From assembly GCF_003589745.1 (NCBI RefSeq), contig NZ_CP032364.1, forward strand, positions 1,922,001 through 1,986,000: a stretch of DNA of 64,000 nt. Reading direction: 5' to 3'. The notes under the pieces are model-generated. The model was given only the letters and a program-made list of their open reading frames with translations, had not been told where the DNA came from and did no database searches. Positions 34,782-43,661 of this stretch are shown here, one piece after another. The DNA comes from Lachnoanaerobaculum umeaense. Lineage in GTDB: Bacteria > Bacillota > Clostridia > Lachnospirales > Lachnospiraceae. The position numbers and the translations under genes were made by a program. Numbering within the stretch: the first letter of the stretch is position 1; each line of letters begins with the position of its first letter.

Positions 34782-35739
34782 TAAACAGTCCTCCTCTCAG
34801 CTTTAAAGTCATCAAATGTTCATCATTTTTGAAAGTATGAGTTACTTTCTCGGCCACCATATAGTTTGATATCTTTACATCCTCAAACTGCAGCATAACA
34901 ACCATAGATGAACCTGCCTTAACTCTTACATCACCAAATGCATCTTTTACTGTGAGCGTTTTATATACCTTGTTATAATACTTAAGTAAAGCTTCAGCTT
35001 TTCTTGTGCCTGATTCCTTAGTCTCTACGCTTTCATTAAGCTGCAACACACCCCATTTATTGATATTCTCACCGCTTTTTACCAGGAAGATATCATTCGT
35101 TTTATCCTTCGTGTTCTTATATACAACCTTTACTTGATTGTAGGTATTGCTATCAATAGAGCTGTTATACTCATATCCTACAGCCGTACTCATATCTATG
35201 AGCAGGTCAAGCTTCATACTGTCGATATTCTTAAGTGTAAGCTTGCCAACATTGTCATAAAATACATATAGTTTACCTGTATTCTGCAAGGTTTCGTCTA
35301 TAGCATTTTGGATAATGTCAAAGAGAGTTTTGTTCTGTTCTTCTCTGCGTGGTATCTTATATCCTGTATCCTCAAGTTCTCCGATATTAAGTCTGAAGTC
35401 TTCGGCGATAAGCTTTATAACTTCACCGACAGTCAAATTATTATATGCGTAAGTATCCTTGTTTTTTAAATATCTAAGCTGATCATATGCCGTACACTCA
35501 ACAAAGCTACTATCCTGACTTGAAATCTTTTTACTGAAAAGAAATCCGAAAAACACATCCATCCCGTCCACTGTGAGTTTTACCTGATTACCTTCTTCAG
35601 CCTTAATGTTTCCATCATTAAAATATGAAAACTTTAATTTTCCCGGACTGCCTTTGCGCTCCAAATCCAACTGAATCCCTTCTTTGAGTGGCGGTATATA
35701 AGCCTCTTTTCCATTGCTAATCATTATATCTACTGTCAT
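34774..35739 (-). CDS. XkdQ-like tail hub/hydrolase protein
   Basis: 321 residues, gpD/gp27-like hub protein (phage late control D family; LTVDGMDVFFGFLFSKK and TVGEVIKLIAEDFRLNIGELEDTGYKIP). Start at ATG 35737-35739, which overlaps the LysM gene stop as ATGA and has GGGAG upstream. It probably threads the tail tube into the baseplate. Confidence 0.87.
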   Translation of the reverse strand: MTVDIMISNGKEAYIPPLKEGIQLDLERKGSPGKLKFSYFNDGNIKAEEGNQVKLTVDGMDVFFGFLFSKKISSQDSSFVECTAYDQLRYLKNKDTYAYNNLTVGEVIKLIAEDFRLNIGELEDTGYKIPRREEQNKTLFDIIQNAIDETLQNTGKLYVFYDNVGKLTLKNIDSMKLDLLIDMSTAVGYEYNSSIDSNTYNQVKVVYKNTKDKTNDIFLVKSGENINKWGVLQLNESVETKESGTRKAEALLKYYNKVYKTLTVKDAFGDVRVKAGSSMVVMLQFEDVKISNYMVAEKVTHTFKNDEHLMTLKLRGGLFNV

Positions 35740-36407
35740 GGTATTACAAGCTCCCATCCGTCTATAATCAAGTTTGGGTTCTTTATTTTAGGATTCGCAC
35801 TCACTATTCTTTGATATAAAGCACCGTTCCCATAATATCTCTTGGCAAGCCCCCAAAGAGTATCACCTCTCTTTACTGTGTGTGTTTTAGGTTTTTGTGC
35901 GGTGGAAGCATCCCTATTTTCTGCCACCTTGGCTTCTTCTTTTTTCTCTTCCTGCTTAGGCTGCTCTCCTACTGCAGCTGTCGGTTGAACAAACACAACC
36001 TTCTTGGTCCCGTAATGCCTGTACTCCTTTAAGGTGACACTTGCCTTTATATCCCTGCCTTCCTTTGCATCCTCTGTGATACTGAGGTCCTCTAAGGTAA
36101 CTTTTATATTTGTCTTAAACCCTTTTGGTCGTTTTACTATAAACTGAAACGGCTTCTTATTTATCTTAAGTCTATTTAATTTATCCAAATAGCTTTTTTG
36201 TTTCTTCGGCCTGTTCATAGTTGTAAAGGAATATCTGTCAAAAGGTAAAAGGAGCTCAAAACTGAACTCCCTCAAACCCTTTGTTTTTATAATGTTGACC
36301 TCGCCCTCATTTATAAGAGTTACTGTCTTATTCATATTTTTAGTCTTTACACTTAATTTTGAGGGTGTGACAGGTAACAGCATATTTGCTAAATAGAATC
36401 TATACAT
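35736..36407 (-). CDS. XkdP-like LysM tail protein
   Basis: 223 residues. The N-terminal part resembles gp53/XkdP (FYLANMLLPVTPSKLSVKTKNMNKTVTL), then a Lys/Glu/Ala linker, then one LysM domain at the C-terminus (THTVKRGDTLWGLAKRYYG; IVSANPKIKNPNLIIDGWEL). It links the baseplate hub to peptidoglycan during injection. One-base overlap with the tape measure gene. Confidence 0.92.
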   Translation of the reverse strand: MYRFYLANMLLPVTPSKLSVKTKNMNKTVTLINEGEVNIIKTKGLREFSFELLLPFDRYSFTTMNRPKKQKSYLDKLNRLKINKKPFQFIVKRPKGFKTNIKVTLEDLSITEDAKEGRDIKASVTLKEYRHYGTKKVVFVQPTAAVGEQPKQEEKKEEAKVAENRDASTAQKPKTHTVKRGDTLWGLAKRYYGNGALYQRIVSANPKIKNPNLIIDGWELVIP

Positions 36408-38374
36408 TAACTATGCACCCCCTCTGCTCCCATCTGGACCGCCTCAACAAACTTAACAGTCAGAGTATCCAACACATTATCCAAGTCCATATTTGAACTT
36501 ATTTGATTAGTCATTCCTGAGTAATCAATCTTTATCTCGGCAGTAGTGAACCTGTTAATGGCCTCCTGTTCTGCAATATCTCTCAAGTATTCAAGGTTTT
36601 CTCTTGTTTCTGCAAGTGCACCTGCTGCAGCTGCAGTGTTCCCTGCCGTCTTTCCTATGTTGTCTGCAACTCCTGCCCCTGCTCCCGTATCAAATCCCAA
36701 AGAGTCAATTCCGTCTCCATTTTTCATTGCAATCGCGTCAGACTTAAACTCAGTATACTTACTTCTTAAATCCGCAGATTTGCTATCTAGTTCACTTTTC
36801 ATTCCCATGAGCTTCCAAAGCCTATCTCTTTTAGCAGCATCTTCGACAGTTTGGGCCTCTGCCAGCTCGTTTGCTCTTGCAGTCTTTTCAGCATTAAATT
36901 CTGCTTGTGCGGTACTTGCAAAAGTAACCTGCGATATAGCTTCTATGCTTACTCCTGGTATTTTATTTAAAGCATTGATAAATCCATTTATCAATCCAAT
37001 AGCACCATTCACCATATTTTGTATAGTATTAAGCACATTTACTCGCATTTGACCAATATGGTTAGATACCGAAACTCCTGTTTTTTGCCAAGCCATTGAT
37101 AGCTTTCCGCACAGATCCATAATAGCGTATATGCCCGTGAAAAATCCTACCTTAAGCACTTGAACCCCCACACCTATCGCCATCTGAGCAAGAGTCCAGG
37201 CATTCTTCATCCCACCTACTGACTGAATGAACCTGTAGGCAACCGCAACAACTGCTCCTATTGCAACTGCAATCCATAGAAACGGGTTGGCCAGCATACC
37301 TGCAATTGTAGCTCTATTTGCTGCATCAGCTAACCACATAGCTGCTGTCCAAGCACCCCAAGCAACGGTTGCTATTGCTACGCCCCCCGCAATTCCTACA
37401 AGTATCGGTTCTATATCATCCCAGTTATCAACTATAAATTGAGCCCCTTGGCCTATCATCTGTATTGCTGGTTGAAAAGTTTCATACAATATATTTGAAA
37501 TCATAGTAGCTACCTGCGAGTATGTGTAAGGCATTGAATTAAACCGCTCATTTATTGCATCTGCTGACGATAGCATTGCACTCTTAACTACGTCTGCTGT
37601 TATCTTTCCTTCTTGTGCCAACTGCCTAATCTGACCTACCTCAACACCTAAATGGTTAGCAATTGTTTCAATTATAGTTGGTGCCTGCTCAAATATTGAG
37701 TTAAGTTCGTCACCTCTCAGCACTCCCGAGGCCATAGCTTGAGTAAGCTGTGTCATAGCTGCATCCATACCCTGTGCAGATGTTCCCGCAATTACAAATT
37801 GCTTGTTCAAAAGTTCTGTAAAAGCTACTAATTCAGATGTATTAAGAGTTTTATAGCCATTTTCGTCTATCGAGCTGAATGCATCCTTCGCCATAAGCCC
37901 CATCTTAGATACTGCATCTGCCGTAGATTGATAAGCCGCTCTTGACCTGTTCGCCGAGTCCATAATTGCATCTTGCAAGCTCTTTGTCTTCTCTAGATCT
38001 CCCGTAATCAAATTAAGTCTTGCTTGTGTTTCAGTATAGGTATCAGCCAATCCTATGATCTCCTTTGCGGAAAAAGCTAGCCCTGCTGCAGCTGCAAGCT
38101 TTAAAAAGCTTTCCCTTAATTTCTTAACTACCGCATCTGTCTGACTAGCTGCTTCACTAACACTTTCTTGGCTTTCTACAGATGTATTAAGCTCACTGTT
38201 AAGCTCTGTAAGGCTTGCTCTTGTCTCTCTCAATACCGTCGTATCAATTTGATTTGTTGATGTGGATTGCATTTGTTCAAAGCTATCAATACAAGTGAGT
38301 AAGGCTGAATTCATTCTCCTTAACACACTTGACATACCGTCTGTCAGTACAAGCTGTGATTGTATTGTAGCCAT
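36407..38374 (-). CDS. Tail tape measure protein
   Basis: 655 residues. The middle (about 100-300) is the tape-measure N-terminal domain (ITGDLEKTKSLQDAIMDSANRSRAAYQS; SGVLRGDELNSIFEQAPTIIETIANHLGV; FNSMPYTYSQVATMISNILYETFQP). Hydrophobic segments near 335-385 suit membrane passage of DNA. Flanks are coiled coil. Its length sets tail length, so the tail is predicted to be short for a myovirus. AGGAGGCTGAATA precedes the ATG. Confidence 0.92.
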   Translation of the reverse strand: MATIQSQLVLTDGMSSVLRRMNSALLTCIDSFEQMQSTSTNQIDTTVLRETRASLTELNSELNTSVESQESVSEAASQTDAVVKKLRESFLKLAAAAGLAFSAKEIIGLADTYTETQARLNLITGDLEKTKSLQDAIMDSANRSRAAYQSTADAVSKMGLMAKDAFSSIDENGYKTLNTSELVAFTELLNKQFVIAGTSAQGMDAAMTQLTQAMASGVLRGDELNSIFEQAPTIIETIANHLGVEVGQIRQLAQEGKITADVVKSAMLSSADAINERFNSMPYTYSQVATMISNILYETFQPAIQMIGQGAQFIVDNWDDIEPILVGIAGGVAIATVAWGAWTAAMWLADAANRATIAGMLANPFLWIAVAIGAVVAVAYRFIQSVGGMKNAWTLAQMAIGVGVQVLKVGFFTGIYAIMDLCGKLSMAWQKTGVSVSNHIGQMRVNVLNTIQNMVNGAIGLINGFINALNKIPGVSIEAISQVTFASTAQAEFNAEKTARANELAEAQTVEDAAKRDRLWKLMGMKSELDSKSADLRSKYTEFKSDAIAMKNGDGIDSLGFDTGAGAGVADNIGKTAGNTAAAAGALAETRENLEYLRDIAEQEAINRFTTAEIKIDYSGMTNQISSNMDLDNVLDTLTVKFVEAVQMGAEGVHS

Positions 38375-38385
38375 TATTCAGCCTC

Positions 38386-38577
38386 CTATCTCCTGATTTT
38401 GCTTTTCTGCTCATCCGCATGTTTCTTGTCGTTAAGAGCTTTAATATCAATGGCGGCAATCACAAAAGCCATTTCTTCTTCCGACATCTCTATAAATTCC
38501 GTAGGTTTCCAGTGGAATTTATGCAGACAGTAGTAAGCGTAATTGGCTTCAGGATCACCGCCGTTAATTAGTTTTTT
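38386..38577 (-). CDS. -1 frameshift extension of the tail assembly chaperone
   Basis: No start codon or ribosome site of its own. After a -1 slip at 38571-38577 the frame reads LINGGDPEANYAYYCLHKFH, continues WKPTEFIEMSEEEMAFVIAAI and ends KSKIRR at the TAG 38386-38388, adding 61 residues to the 142-residue chaperone. It corresponds to the gpT part of lambda gpG/gpGT and lies just upstream of the tape measure gene as in most tailed phages. Sequence with codon-like composition and a phage-like translation supports it as coding. Confidence 0.85.
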   Translation of the reverse strand, partial: KKLINGGDPEANYAYYCLHKFHWKPTEFIEMSEEEMAFVIAAIDIKALNDKKHADEQKSKIRR

Positions 38578-38996
38578 GCTTCTTCAACCAAATTTTCTTC
38601 ATCATCAAAGCCGTTTGCTTTCATGACTGCTGTTGCGTAGTCCTCAAATTCTCCCGGTGTAAGCATAGTCGATATAAGCTCTTCTGCGCTCATAACACCA
38701 TAGCTGTCTTGTAGCTTCTTGTCCTGCAAATCAGGATATACCGTAGTCCTTACACACAATCTTGCAAGATATAGCTGGGAGTTAAATTCCTGCGTATACT
38801 GCCCTTTCTTGCCTGCTACCGCAACTGTTGTCATGCACCCTTTTCTTATTCTTGCATTCTCAGTTGCTGTAATGCAGCAAATTTCCCAAGGGATCGGTTT
38901 GCCTTTCTCGTCTACAATTCTGCTTGTAGCAGGATATAGGGTATTCTCAACTCTCTTTACATTTTGCGCTAAAAAAGCACTTAAATCTCTACTCAT
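38568..38996 (-). CDS. XkdN-like tail assembly chaperone (short product)
   Basis: 142 residues (MSRDLSAFLAQNVKRVENTLYPATSRI; TPGEFEDYATAVMKANGFDDEENLVEEAKN). It chaperones the tape measure during tail assembly. The last three codons are GCA AAA AAC before TAA, and the A-AAA-AAC heptamer at 38571-38577 should let a fraction of ribosomes shift into the 61-codon extension. GGAG lies upstream of the ATG. Confidence 0.9.
   Translation of the reverse strand: MSRDLSAFLAQNVKRVENTLYPATSRIVDEKGKPIPWEICCITATENARIRKGCMTTVAVAGKKGQYTQEFNSQLYLARLCVRTTVYPDLQDKKLQDSYGVMSAEELISTMLTPGEFEDYATAVMKANGFDDEENLVEEAKN
38571..38577 (-). promoter_or_regulatory. Canonical -1 ribosomal frameshift site A-AAA-AAC
   Basis: The heptamer lies in the correct phase (X-XXY-YYZ) one codon before the stop of the tail chaperone. 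The -1 frame is open for 61 codons after it, with no alternative start. Confidence 0.9.
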
Positions 38997-39011
38997 GTTC
39001 TAAATCTCCTT

Positions 39012-39488
39012 TTACTGCATACCTTTAAGCAATGAGAAGCTTTCAGGCATTTCCCAGTCATCAAATGTTCCTTCAATATCCTCATCAAGTGTCTCTGAAT
39101 CCACATCAAACTTTGTAAGTATTCCGCCCTTACTGAGACATCCTTTAAGGACAATCGTCTGTCTTCCTACTGAAGCCGTCGGGTCCTCATTTGTAACCTG
39201 TATATCAAAGCTTGGAAGTCTTCCGGAATTCTTATACTCAAGCCACATATCTCTAAGCACTGACTGGTTGAAATGTGCTGTACCTTTCCACTCTCCTATC
39301 CATCCACTAGGCTTATTTCCCTTGCCTGTCTTCCCAAGAATAGGCACCTCTACCAGATTTATCTTCATGCTTGCCTCAAAAGAATATAACTGCATAAATT
39401 TATATCTTTTACCGTCTGCAAGCGTTACATATGCGCTGGCCTGTGCTCCTGCCAAGGCATCCAAAGCATTCATAATTGAATCGTTCAT
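39012..39488 (-). CDS. Tail tube protein (XkdM type)
   Basis: 158 residues, beta-rich. MQLYSFEASMKINLVEVPILGKTGKGNKPSGWIGEWKGTAHFNQSVLRDM is typical of XkdM tubes of PBSX-like contractile tails. It lies between the sheath and chaperone genes. AAAGGGAATACAG precedes the ATG. Confidence 0.92.
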   Translation of the reverse strand: MNDSIMNALDALAGAQASAYVTLADGKRYKFMQLYSFEASMKINLVEVPILGKTGKGNKPSGWIGEWKGTAHFNQSVLRDMWLEYKNSGRLPSFDIQVTNEDPTASVGRQTIVLKGCLSKGGILTKFDVDSETLDEDIEGTFDDWEMPESFSLLKGMQ

Positions 39489-39501
39489 CTGTATTCCCTT
39501 T

Positions 39502-40812
39502 CTACGCTATGATTACATTCAAGTAAAGCTTTGTCATAGCATTTATAATATCTATTCCGTTTATGGTACAAAGGACAGACTTCTTATCATCTCCCTGAAC
39601 CACATCAACCGACTTAGTATCAAAGCTTTCTATAGCACGAAGCTTTTCAAGTTCTTGATGTATCTTGCAAATATCATTCCAAAGACTGATTCTTCCTGCA
39701 TTGTCGTTAGGCACTACGCCTAAATATCTTGTATTGAATAGTGCAGCTATATCATTTGCTATCTGATCTATTACCCTGATAGTCTGATTCGAACTGAACA
39801 TAGAATCCTTATCGACCTTAAACGACACAAATGAATTGATATCTTCAAGAACCCTCACATCACCGTTTACATTGTGTAAAGTGAACTTACCTTGCTTAAT
39901 AGCTGTCTCAAGCTGTGACTGCTTATAATCCGTGACAACCTCATATTCTCCGTCATACACGGCATTTGTCAGGCTCTTATTTACTTCACATCCTGCCTCT
40001 GCTCCTGATACCCAATACACCAAAGAATTTTTATCCGTTCCAACTACATCATTGTTTATAGATATAATTCCTTCATAGTCACTATCAGACTTATATACAA
40101 CTGTTTGAAACTTTAGCCCAACTTCATCCCTAAGTCGCTTAGTATACGCCACAAACAGCTTTGTTATGGTGCTGTCAATAACGGGGCAGCACAAAATGTT
40201 AAATGAATATGCCTCAAAACTCTCTAATGCCTTTGTATATATCTCTCCTGTAAGATTACTTCCATTAGCACCTCCGCTAAGTGGCATTCCCGCTGTAACA
40301 GATAATGTAGCGGAACTTTTAAAAGTTACATATGCATTATCCTTTAGCCCTGCCATATTATCGACAGTCTGTGTATCCACTAAAGCATTATCAAGATATG
40401 TGCTCACATCAAAGGCGCTTGGCTTATCAACATTTGCACCTACTACTATCTTAATATCATTACCTCTTTTACCTGCATACTTAGCCGTAGCAAGTGTATT
40501 ACTTGCGGCCGTTGCGTCGGCAGATACAAGCCTATATACAAGTACCTTAGTCGCGTGCAAGAAAACCTCTCTAAGATTACGCATGCGATCGTCATCTACT
40601 CTGTATCCAAAGAGTTCCTTTGATTTTGTCATAAAGTCTTCTCTGCTTACTTCAAAAACTTTTCCCGTTTCTCCAAAATCAAGAGCTATCGGCAGTGCCA
40701 CAATGCCCCTACTTGAAAGTGCGGCATTCGCCTTTTTAGCATTTGAAAACACTGTGTAAGCTCCGGGCAATACCTTATCCTGCCTTGTCCAAATACCACC
40801 ACCTAATGCCAT
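39502..40812 (-). CDS. Tail sheath protein (XkdK type)
   Basis: 436 residues. MALGGGIWTRQDKVLPGAYTVF is the diagnostic XkdK start; LPIALDFGETGKVFEVSRED and the C-terminal half (VLEDINSFVSFKVDKD; RVIDQIANDIAALFNTRYLGVVPN) match contractile sheaths. It establishes myovirus-type morphology. The start overlaps the preceding small gene as TAATG. Confidence 0.95.
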   Translation of the reverse strand: MALGGGIWTRQDKVLPGAYTVFSNAKKANAALSSRGIVALPIALDFGETGKVFEVSREDFMTKSKELFGYRVDDDRMRNLREVFLHATKVLVYRLVSADATAASNTLATAKYAGKRGNDIKIVVGANVDKPSAFDVSTYLDNALVDTQTVDNMAGLKDNAYVTFKSSATLSVTAGMPLSGGANGSNLTGEIYTKALESFEAYSFNILCCPVIDSTITKLFVAYTKRLRDEVGLKFQTVVYKSDSDYEGIISINNDVVGTDKNSLVYWVSGAEAGCEVNKSLTNAVYDGEYEVVTDYKQSQLETAIKQGKFTLHNVNGDVRVLEDINSFVSFKVDKDSMFSSNQTIRVIDQIANDIAALFNTRYLGVVPNDNAGRISLWNDICKIHQELEKLRAIESFDTKSVDVVQGDDKKSVLCTINGIDIINAMTKLYLNVIIA

Positions 40813-40985
40813 TATTCCACCTCTCTTTTCAAAAATTCATCAATAAGGCCGTCAACTTCACCTATCGTGTAAGCTGTATCATCGTCAAGTATTACATCAA
40901 GTACATCTCCATGTCCCAAGTATCTTGAAGATGCTTTAATAGCCTCTTTTGTGTGTTTAGTTAAATCAATCTTTTCTTTTTCCAA
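40812..40985 (-). CDS. Small phage protein before the sheath gene
   Basis: 57 residues from a TTG start (40983-40985) with AGAGGT seven bases upstream: it begins MEKEKIDLTKHTKEAIKASS and continues RYLGHGDVLDVILDDDTAYTIGEV. It fills the gap exactly and overlaps the sheath ATG, as small proteins at this place do in related phages. No function known. Confidence 0.75.
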   Translation of the reverse strand: MEKEKIDLTKHTKEAIKASSRYLGHGDVLDVILDDDTAYTIGEVDGLIDEFLKREVE

Positions 40986-40986
40986 C

Positions 40987-41412
40987 TTAATTACCTCTGT
41001 TCAAAGATATTTGTCCCATGCTATCAGCGTTTTGATACTTAATTGTGCTGTAGTTGTATGAAACTCTAAAATGCAAAATACTGTCTACAATTTCAAAAGA
41101 CTTCTCTACGGCTCGTATTGTATCTCCTGTTGAGAGCTTGATGACGGACAGCGATTCCGACAGCTTATCACCCATACAAATACAATCTTTATTTCCATTC
41201 TTTGGGAGATATATAATATCAAATGACGATACGACCCTATTTAGCTCTCCTGTTCCCCTTTTTAAATAGTCGGTATTGATAAGCCTTACTAAAAAATCAC
41301 CGTCATTTAGCCCTTGCTCAACCTTATCTATGTATATGCTTGAGTCTGGCGACACGCTGTCAAGCACAACTGTGATAGCATCCAATACCAAAGATAAGTT
41401 AATTTCTGCCAC
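40987..41412 (-). CDS. Tail terminator-like protein (DUF6838/YqbJ position)
   Basis: 141 residues (LVLDAITVVLDSVSPDSSIYIDKVEQGLNDGDFLVRLIN; FEIVDSILHFRVSYNYST). The GTG start (41410-41412) with GGAGG upstream overlaps the gp10-like gene end by 14 bases. Position and size fit the protein that completes the tail tube and joins it to the head. Confidence 0.75.
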   Translation of the reverse strand: MAEINLSLVLDAITVVLDSVSPDSSIYIDKVEQGLNDGDFLVRLINTDYLKRGTGELNRVVSSFDIIYLPKNGNKDCICMGDKLSESLSVIKLSTGDTIRAVEKSFEIVDSILHFRVSYNYSTIKYQNADSMGQISLNRGN

Positions 41413-41845
41413 TTAATGCCTCCATAAGTTTTTTCTTTACTTTTCTTTCTAACAGCTTAGGTATTGCATTTTTTAACTTTTCTTCAGATATAGTGAGCAT
41501 AAGTTGTGGTTCTACATATCCGCCGTTTCTGGTTCTATGGCCGAATTCAACATAGGAAGCATATTCAACCGGATTTATAATAGTTACCGTATATATATCG
41601 CCTTCTTTAACAACGTTTATATCTGCTACCGCACCCCAGCCCCTTCTTAGGGTACCGCCAACTTTACCACTTCGGGCTGGATACCGTCCTGTGTGAGTTC
41701 TCTGTATTACCAAAGCTAAAAGCCTTGCTGCAATTTCCTTGCTGCATTCAGTACAAAAAGCATCCATATCAATATCTTTAAGGCTTTGTATCTTTTCCTG
41801 AAGGTTTCTAAAGGCCTCAAAATCCGCTCTGCCCCAACTTGCCAT
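41399..41845 (-). CDS. HK97 gp10-like head-tail protein (YqbI type)
   Basis: 148 residues. ALVIQRTHTGRYPARSGKVGGTLRRGWGA and VTIINPVEYASYVEFGHRTRNGGYVEPQ are characteristic of the HK97 gp10 family of head-tail joining proteins. It starts one base within the preceding stop. Confidence 0.88.
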   Translation of the reverse strand: MASWGRADFEAFRNLQEKIQSLKDIDMDAFCTECSKEIAARLLALVIQRTHTGRYPARSGKVGGTLRRGWGAVADINVVKEGDIYTVTIINPVEYASYVEFGHRTRNGGYVEPQLMLTISEEKLKNAIPKLLERKVKKKLMEALSGRN

Positions 41846-42216
41846 TAAGCATTCTCCTTTTCAAGTTCCAAGCACACCTCTTGGTGTGTTTCATATACAG
41901 CAGGCACTCCGCTTGATATATAGTCAGTGGTTGTACCGTTTTGAGTAATTCTAAGCTTAGATCCGGGGGCAATCTTAATCTCAGGAGCAATAAATAACTT
42001 AATAGTCTGTTCTATGTTCGATACGGTATCAGTCTGATTCGCTGTGCCGGAGCTATTGTATGATAATCTGCAAGGCTGATTACTTAAGACCGCTATATCT
42101 TTCAATACAGTAGCCTTAGTAACCTCATCCTTTACCTTTCCTTTTTCCAGTATGTCACAGAGTCCTCTGTATCTGCTTTCTACAGCTTTCCTTGCTTGTT
42201 TCCATGCATCTACCAT
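41845..42216 (-). CDS. Head closure protein candidate (YqbH position)
   Basis: 123 residues (MVDAWKQARKAVESRYRGLCDILEKGKV; LFIAPEIKIAPGSKLRITQNGTTTDYISSGVPAVYETHQEVCLE). The small beta-rich fold and its place between connector and gp10 fit a head-closure/stopper protein. AGGAAAATTAA precedes the ATG, which overlaps the connector gene. Confidence 0.75.
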   Translation of the reverse strand: MVDAWKQARKAVESRYRGLCDILEKGKVKDEVTKATVLKDIAVLSNQPCRLSYNSSGTANQTDTVSNIEQTIKLFIAPEIKIAPGSKLRITQNGTTTDYISSGVPAVYETHQEVCLELEKENA

Positions 42217-42626
42217 TTAATTTTCCTATGTCTCATAAGTTCCACCTTCCCATACGAAATAAGATAGCTAATAAATGCTTCAAGTCTCTGCTCATCTGTC
42301 TTACTCCCCTCGCCTACTGCAAAAGCTATATTTGTATCACCCTCTTGTATCTGTTTCACAGCCATATCAAGGTTAAGCGTAGCAAGAGTATCCGGGGCAA
42401 ATGTCTTCTTATGTTCTAAAAATTCACCGATAGCATAGTCAACTGTCACGAATTTCAAAGCACCCGGAATATCATCCGGGCACTTTTTAAAGTTGCAATA
42501 ATTGCAAACATATTGCGCAGCCTTTTCGGCTTGATACTCTATTGTAGAGTTATCTCCTTCTGTGACGGTATACCCAAACATTTGTAACCGTAAGCCTATC
42601 AAACGAATCAGATCTTCTAATACCAT
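42210..42626 (-). CDS. Head-tail connector (gp6/YqbG type)
   Basis: 138 residues, mostly helical: YQAEKAAQYVCNYCNFKKCPDDIPGALKFVTVDYAIGEFLEHK and AVGEGSKTDEQRLEAFISYL resemble gp6-like adaptors that sit under the portal. GGAGGGCCGT precedes the ATG. Confidence 0.82.
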   Translation of the reverse strand: MVLEDLIRLIGLRLQMFGYTVTEGDNSTIEYQAEKAAQYVCNYCNFKKCPDDIPGALKFVTVDYAIGEFLEHKKTFAPDTLATLNLDMAVKQIQEGDTNIAFAVGEGSKTDEQRLEAFISYLISYGKVELMRHRKIKW

Positions 42627-42644
42627 ACGGCCCTCCTTTTTTGA

Positions 42645-43643
42645 CTATCCTATCTTGTGCTTGAATGCTACAATTCTGATCTGCTTTGGCTCGTATACCA
42701 TCTTCCAGTTCTTTGCATTTGCAAGCTCTGCTTCTGTAGGTGTCTCCTGATTTGCTCTTGCAAGGTTCTGCCATGCAATGCCTCTTGGATGCATAATAAA
42801 TGTCTTTCTATTGATCAAGTAATCAACTCCTGATCCCTTCTTCCTATCTCTGTCAACCTCAGTAGGAACAAAGCCCACAGGAGAACCGTTTCCATATGCT
42901 ATCGCTCCCTGTCCGAACAAGTATGTTGTATATGTACCGCTATCAATAGGACATCCATCATCTACAATTACTCTTCTTCCCTGATATACATCAAACTCTA
43001 CGTCAGTACTGTCTCTTTCAGTCTGTATGAGGTTCTGCTTCTTTAAAAATGCCTTTGTTGCACTGTGCATAGCTACTGCAGTAAGCTGTCCCTGTGCATC
43101 TCCTAAGAGCTGACAAGCATCAATAAAAGCTGATGCAGAAATATTCTTTGCAGCTGCACTTGATGCGGTGGTAATGTCAAGAATATGATCCTTTAATGGA
43201 ACTTCTGTGGTGCCTCCATTTGCCCAAGAACCAAATACACCTGATAAAATCTTAATCAGTATTCTCTGATTCTCTCTTGCCCAATATCCTGCTACAAGGT
43301 CTCCTATAGCTGCCATAGGATCTACTCCGGACAATGCAGCAGATAAATCTGTTGCTGACCACATATTGGCTTTCCTGATAGTCGTAGACACATCCTTGTT
43401 TGATTTAATCTTCTTTGCTGTAAGATCATTACCCTCAATCACGTCTTCTGAAGCACCTGTTAAATCCTCAAAGAACGGCATATTGTGAATAGGTGCCGCC
43501 TCTGATGCAAGAGCATCAAATTCTGCATTGTTTGTTATAATACCTGACTGGAATAACGCAGATAATTCCATGGTTCTATTAACTACATAAGGGTTAAATA
43601 GTATAGGTACAATAACATCCGATAAAGTTGTTCCGTTTGCCAT
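42645..43643 (-). CDS. Major capsid protein
   Basis: 332 residues of the phage coat family with HK97-like fold: MANGTTLSDVIVPILFNPYVVNRTMELSALFQSGII, IRKANMWSATDLSAALSGVDPMAAIGDLVAGYWARENQR, and IMHPRGIAWQNLA near the C-terminus. It follows the scaffold gene and is probably the most expressed head gene. GAGAGGAATTAAATTATT precedes the ATG. Confidence 0.92.
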   Translation of the reverse strand: MANGTTLSDVIVPILFNPYVVNRTMELSALFQSGIITNNAEFDALASEAAPIHNMPFFEDLTGASEDVIEGNDLTAKKIKSNKDVSTTIRKANMWSATDLSAALSGVDPMAAIGDLVAGYWARENQRILIKILSGVFGSWANGGTTEVPLKDHILDITTASSAAAKNISASAFIDACQLLGDAQGQLTAVAMHSATKAFLKKQNLIQTERDSTDVEFDVYQGRRVIVDDGCPIDSGTYTTYLFGQGAIAYGNGSPVGFVPTEVDRDRKKGSGVDYLINRKTFIMHPRGIAWQNLARANQETPTEAELANAKNWKMVYEPKQIRIVAFKHKIG

Positions 43644-43661
43644 AATAATTTAATTCCTCTC

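Noticed and set aside
36546..37052. Long plus-strand open frame opposite the tape measure gene
   Set aside because: It is an antisense shadow of a well-supported gene, with hydrophobic low-complexity translation and no ribosome site.
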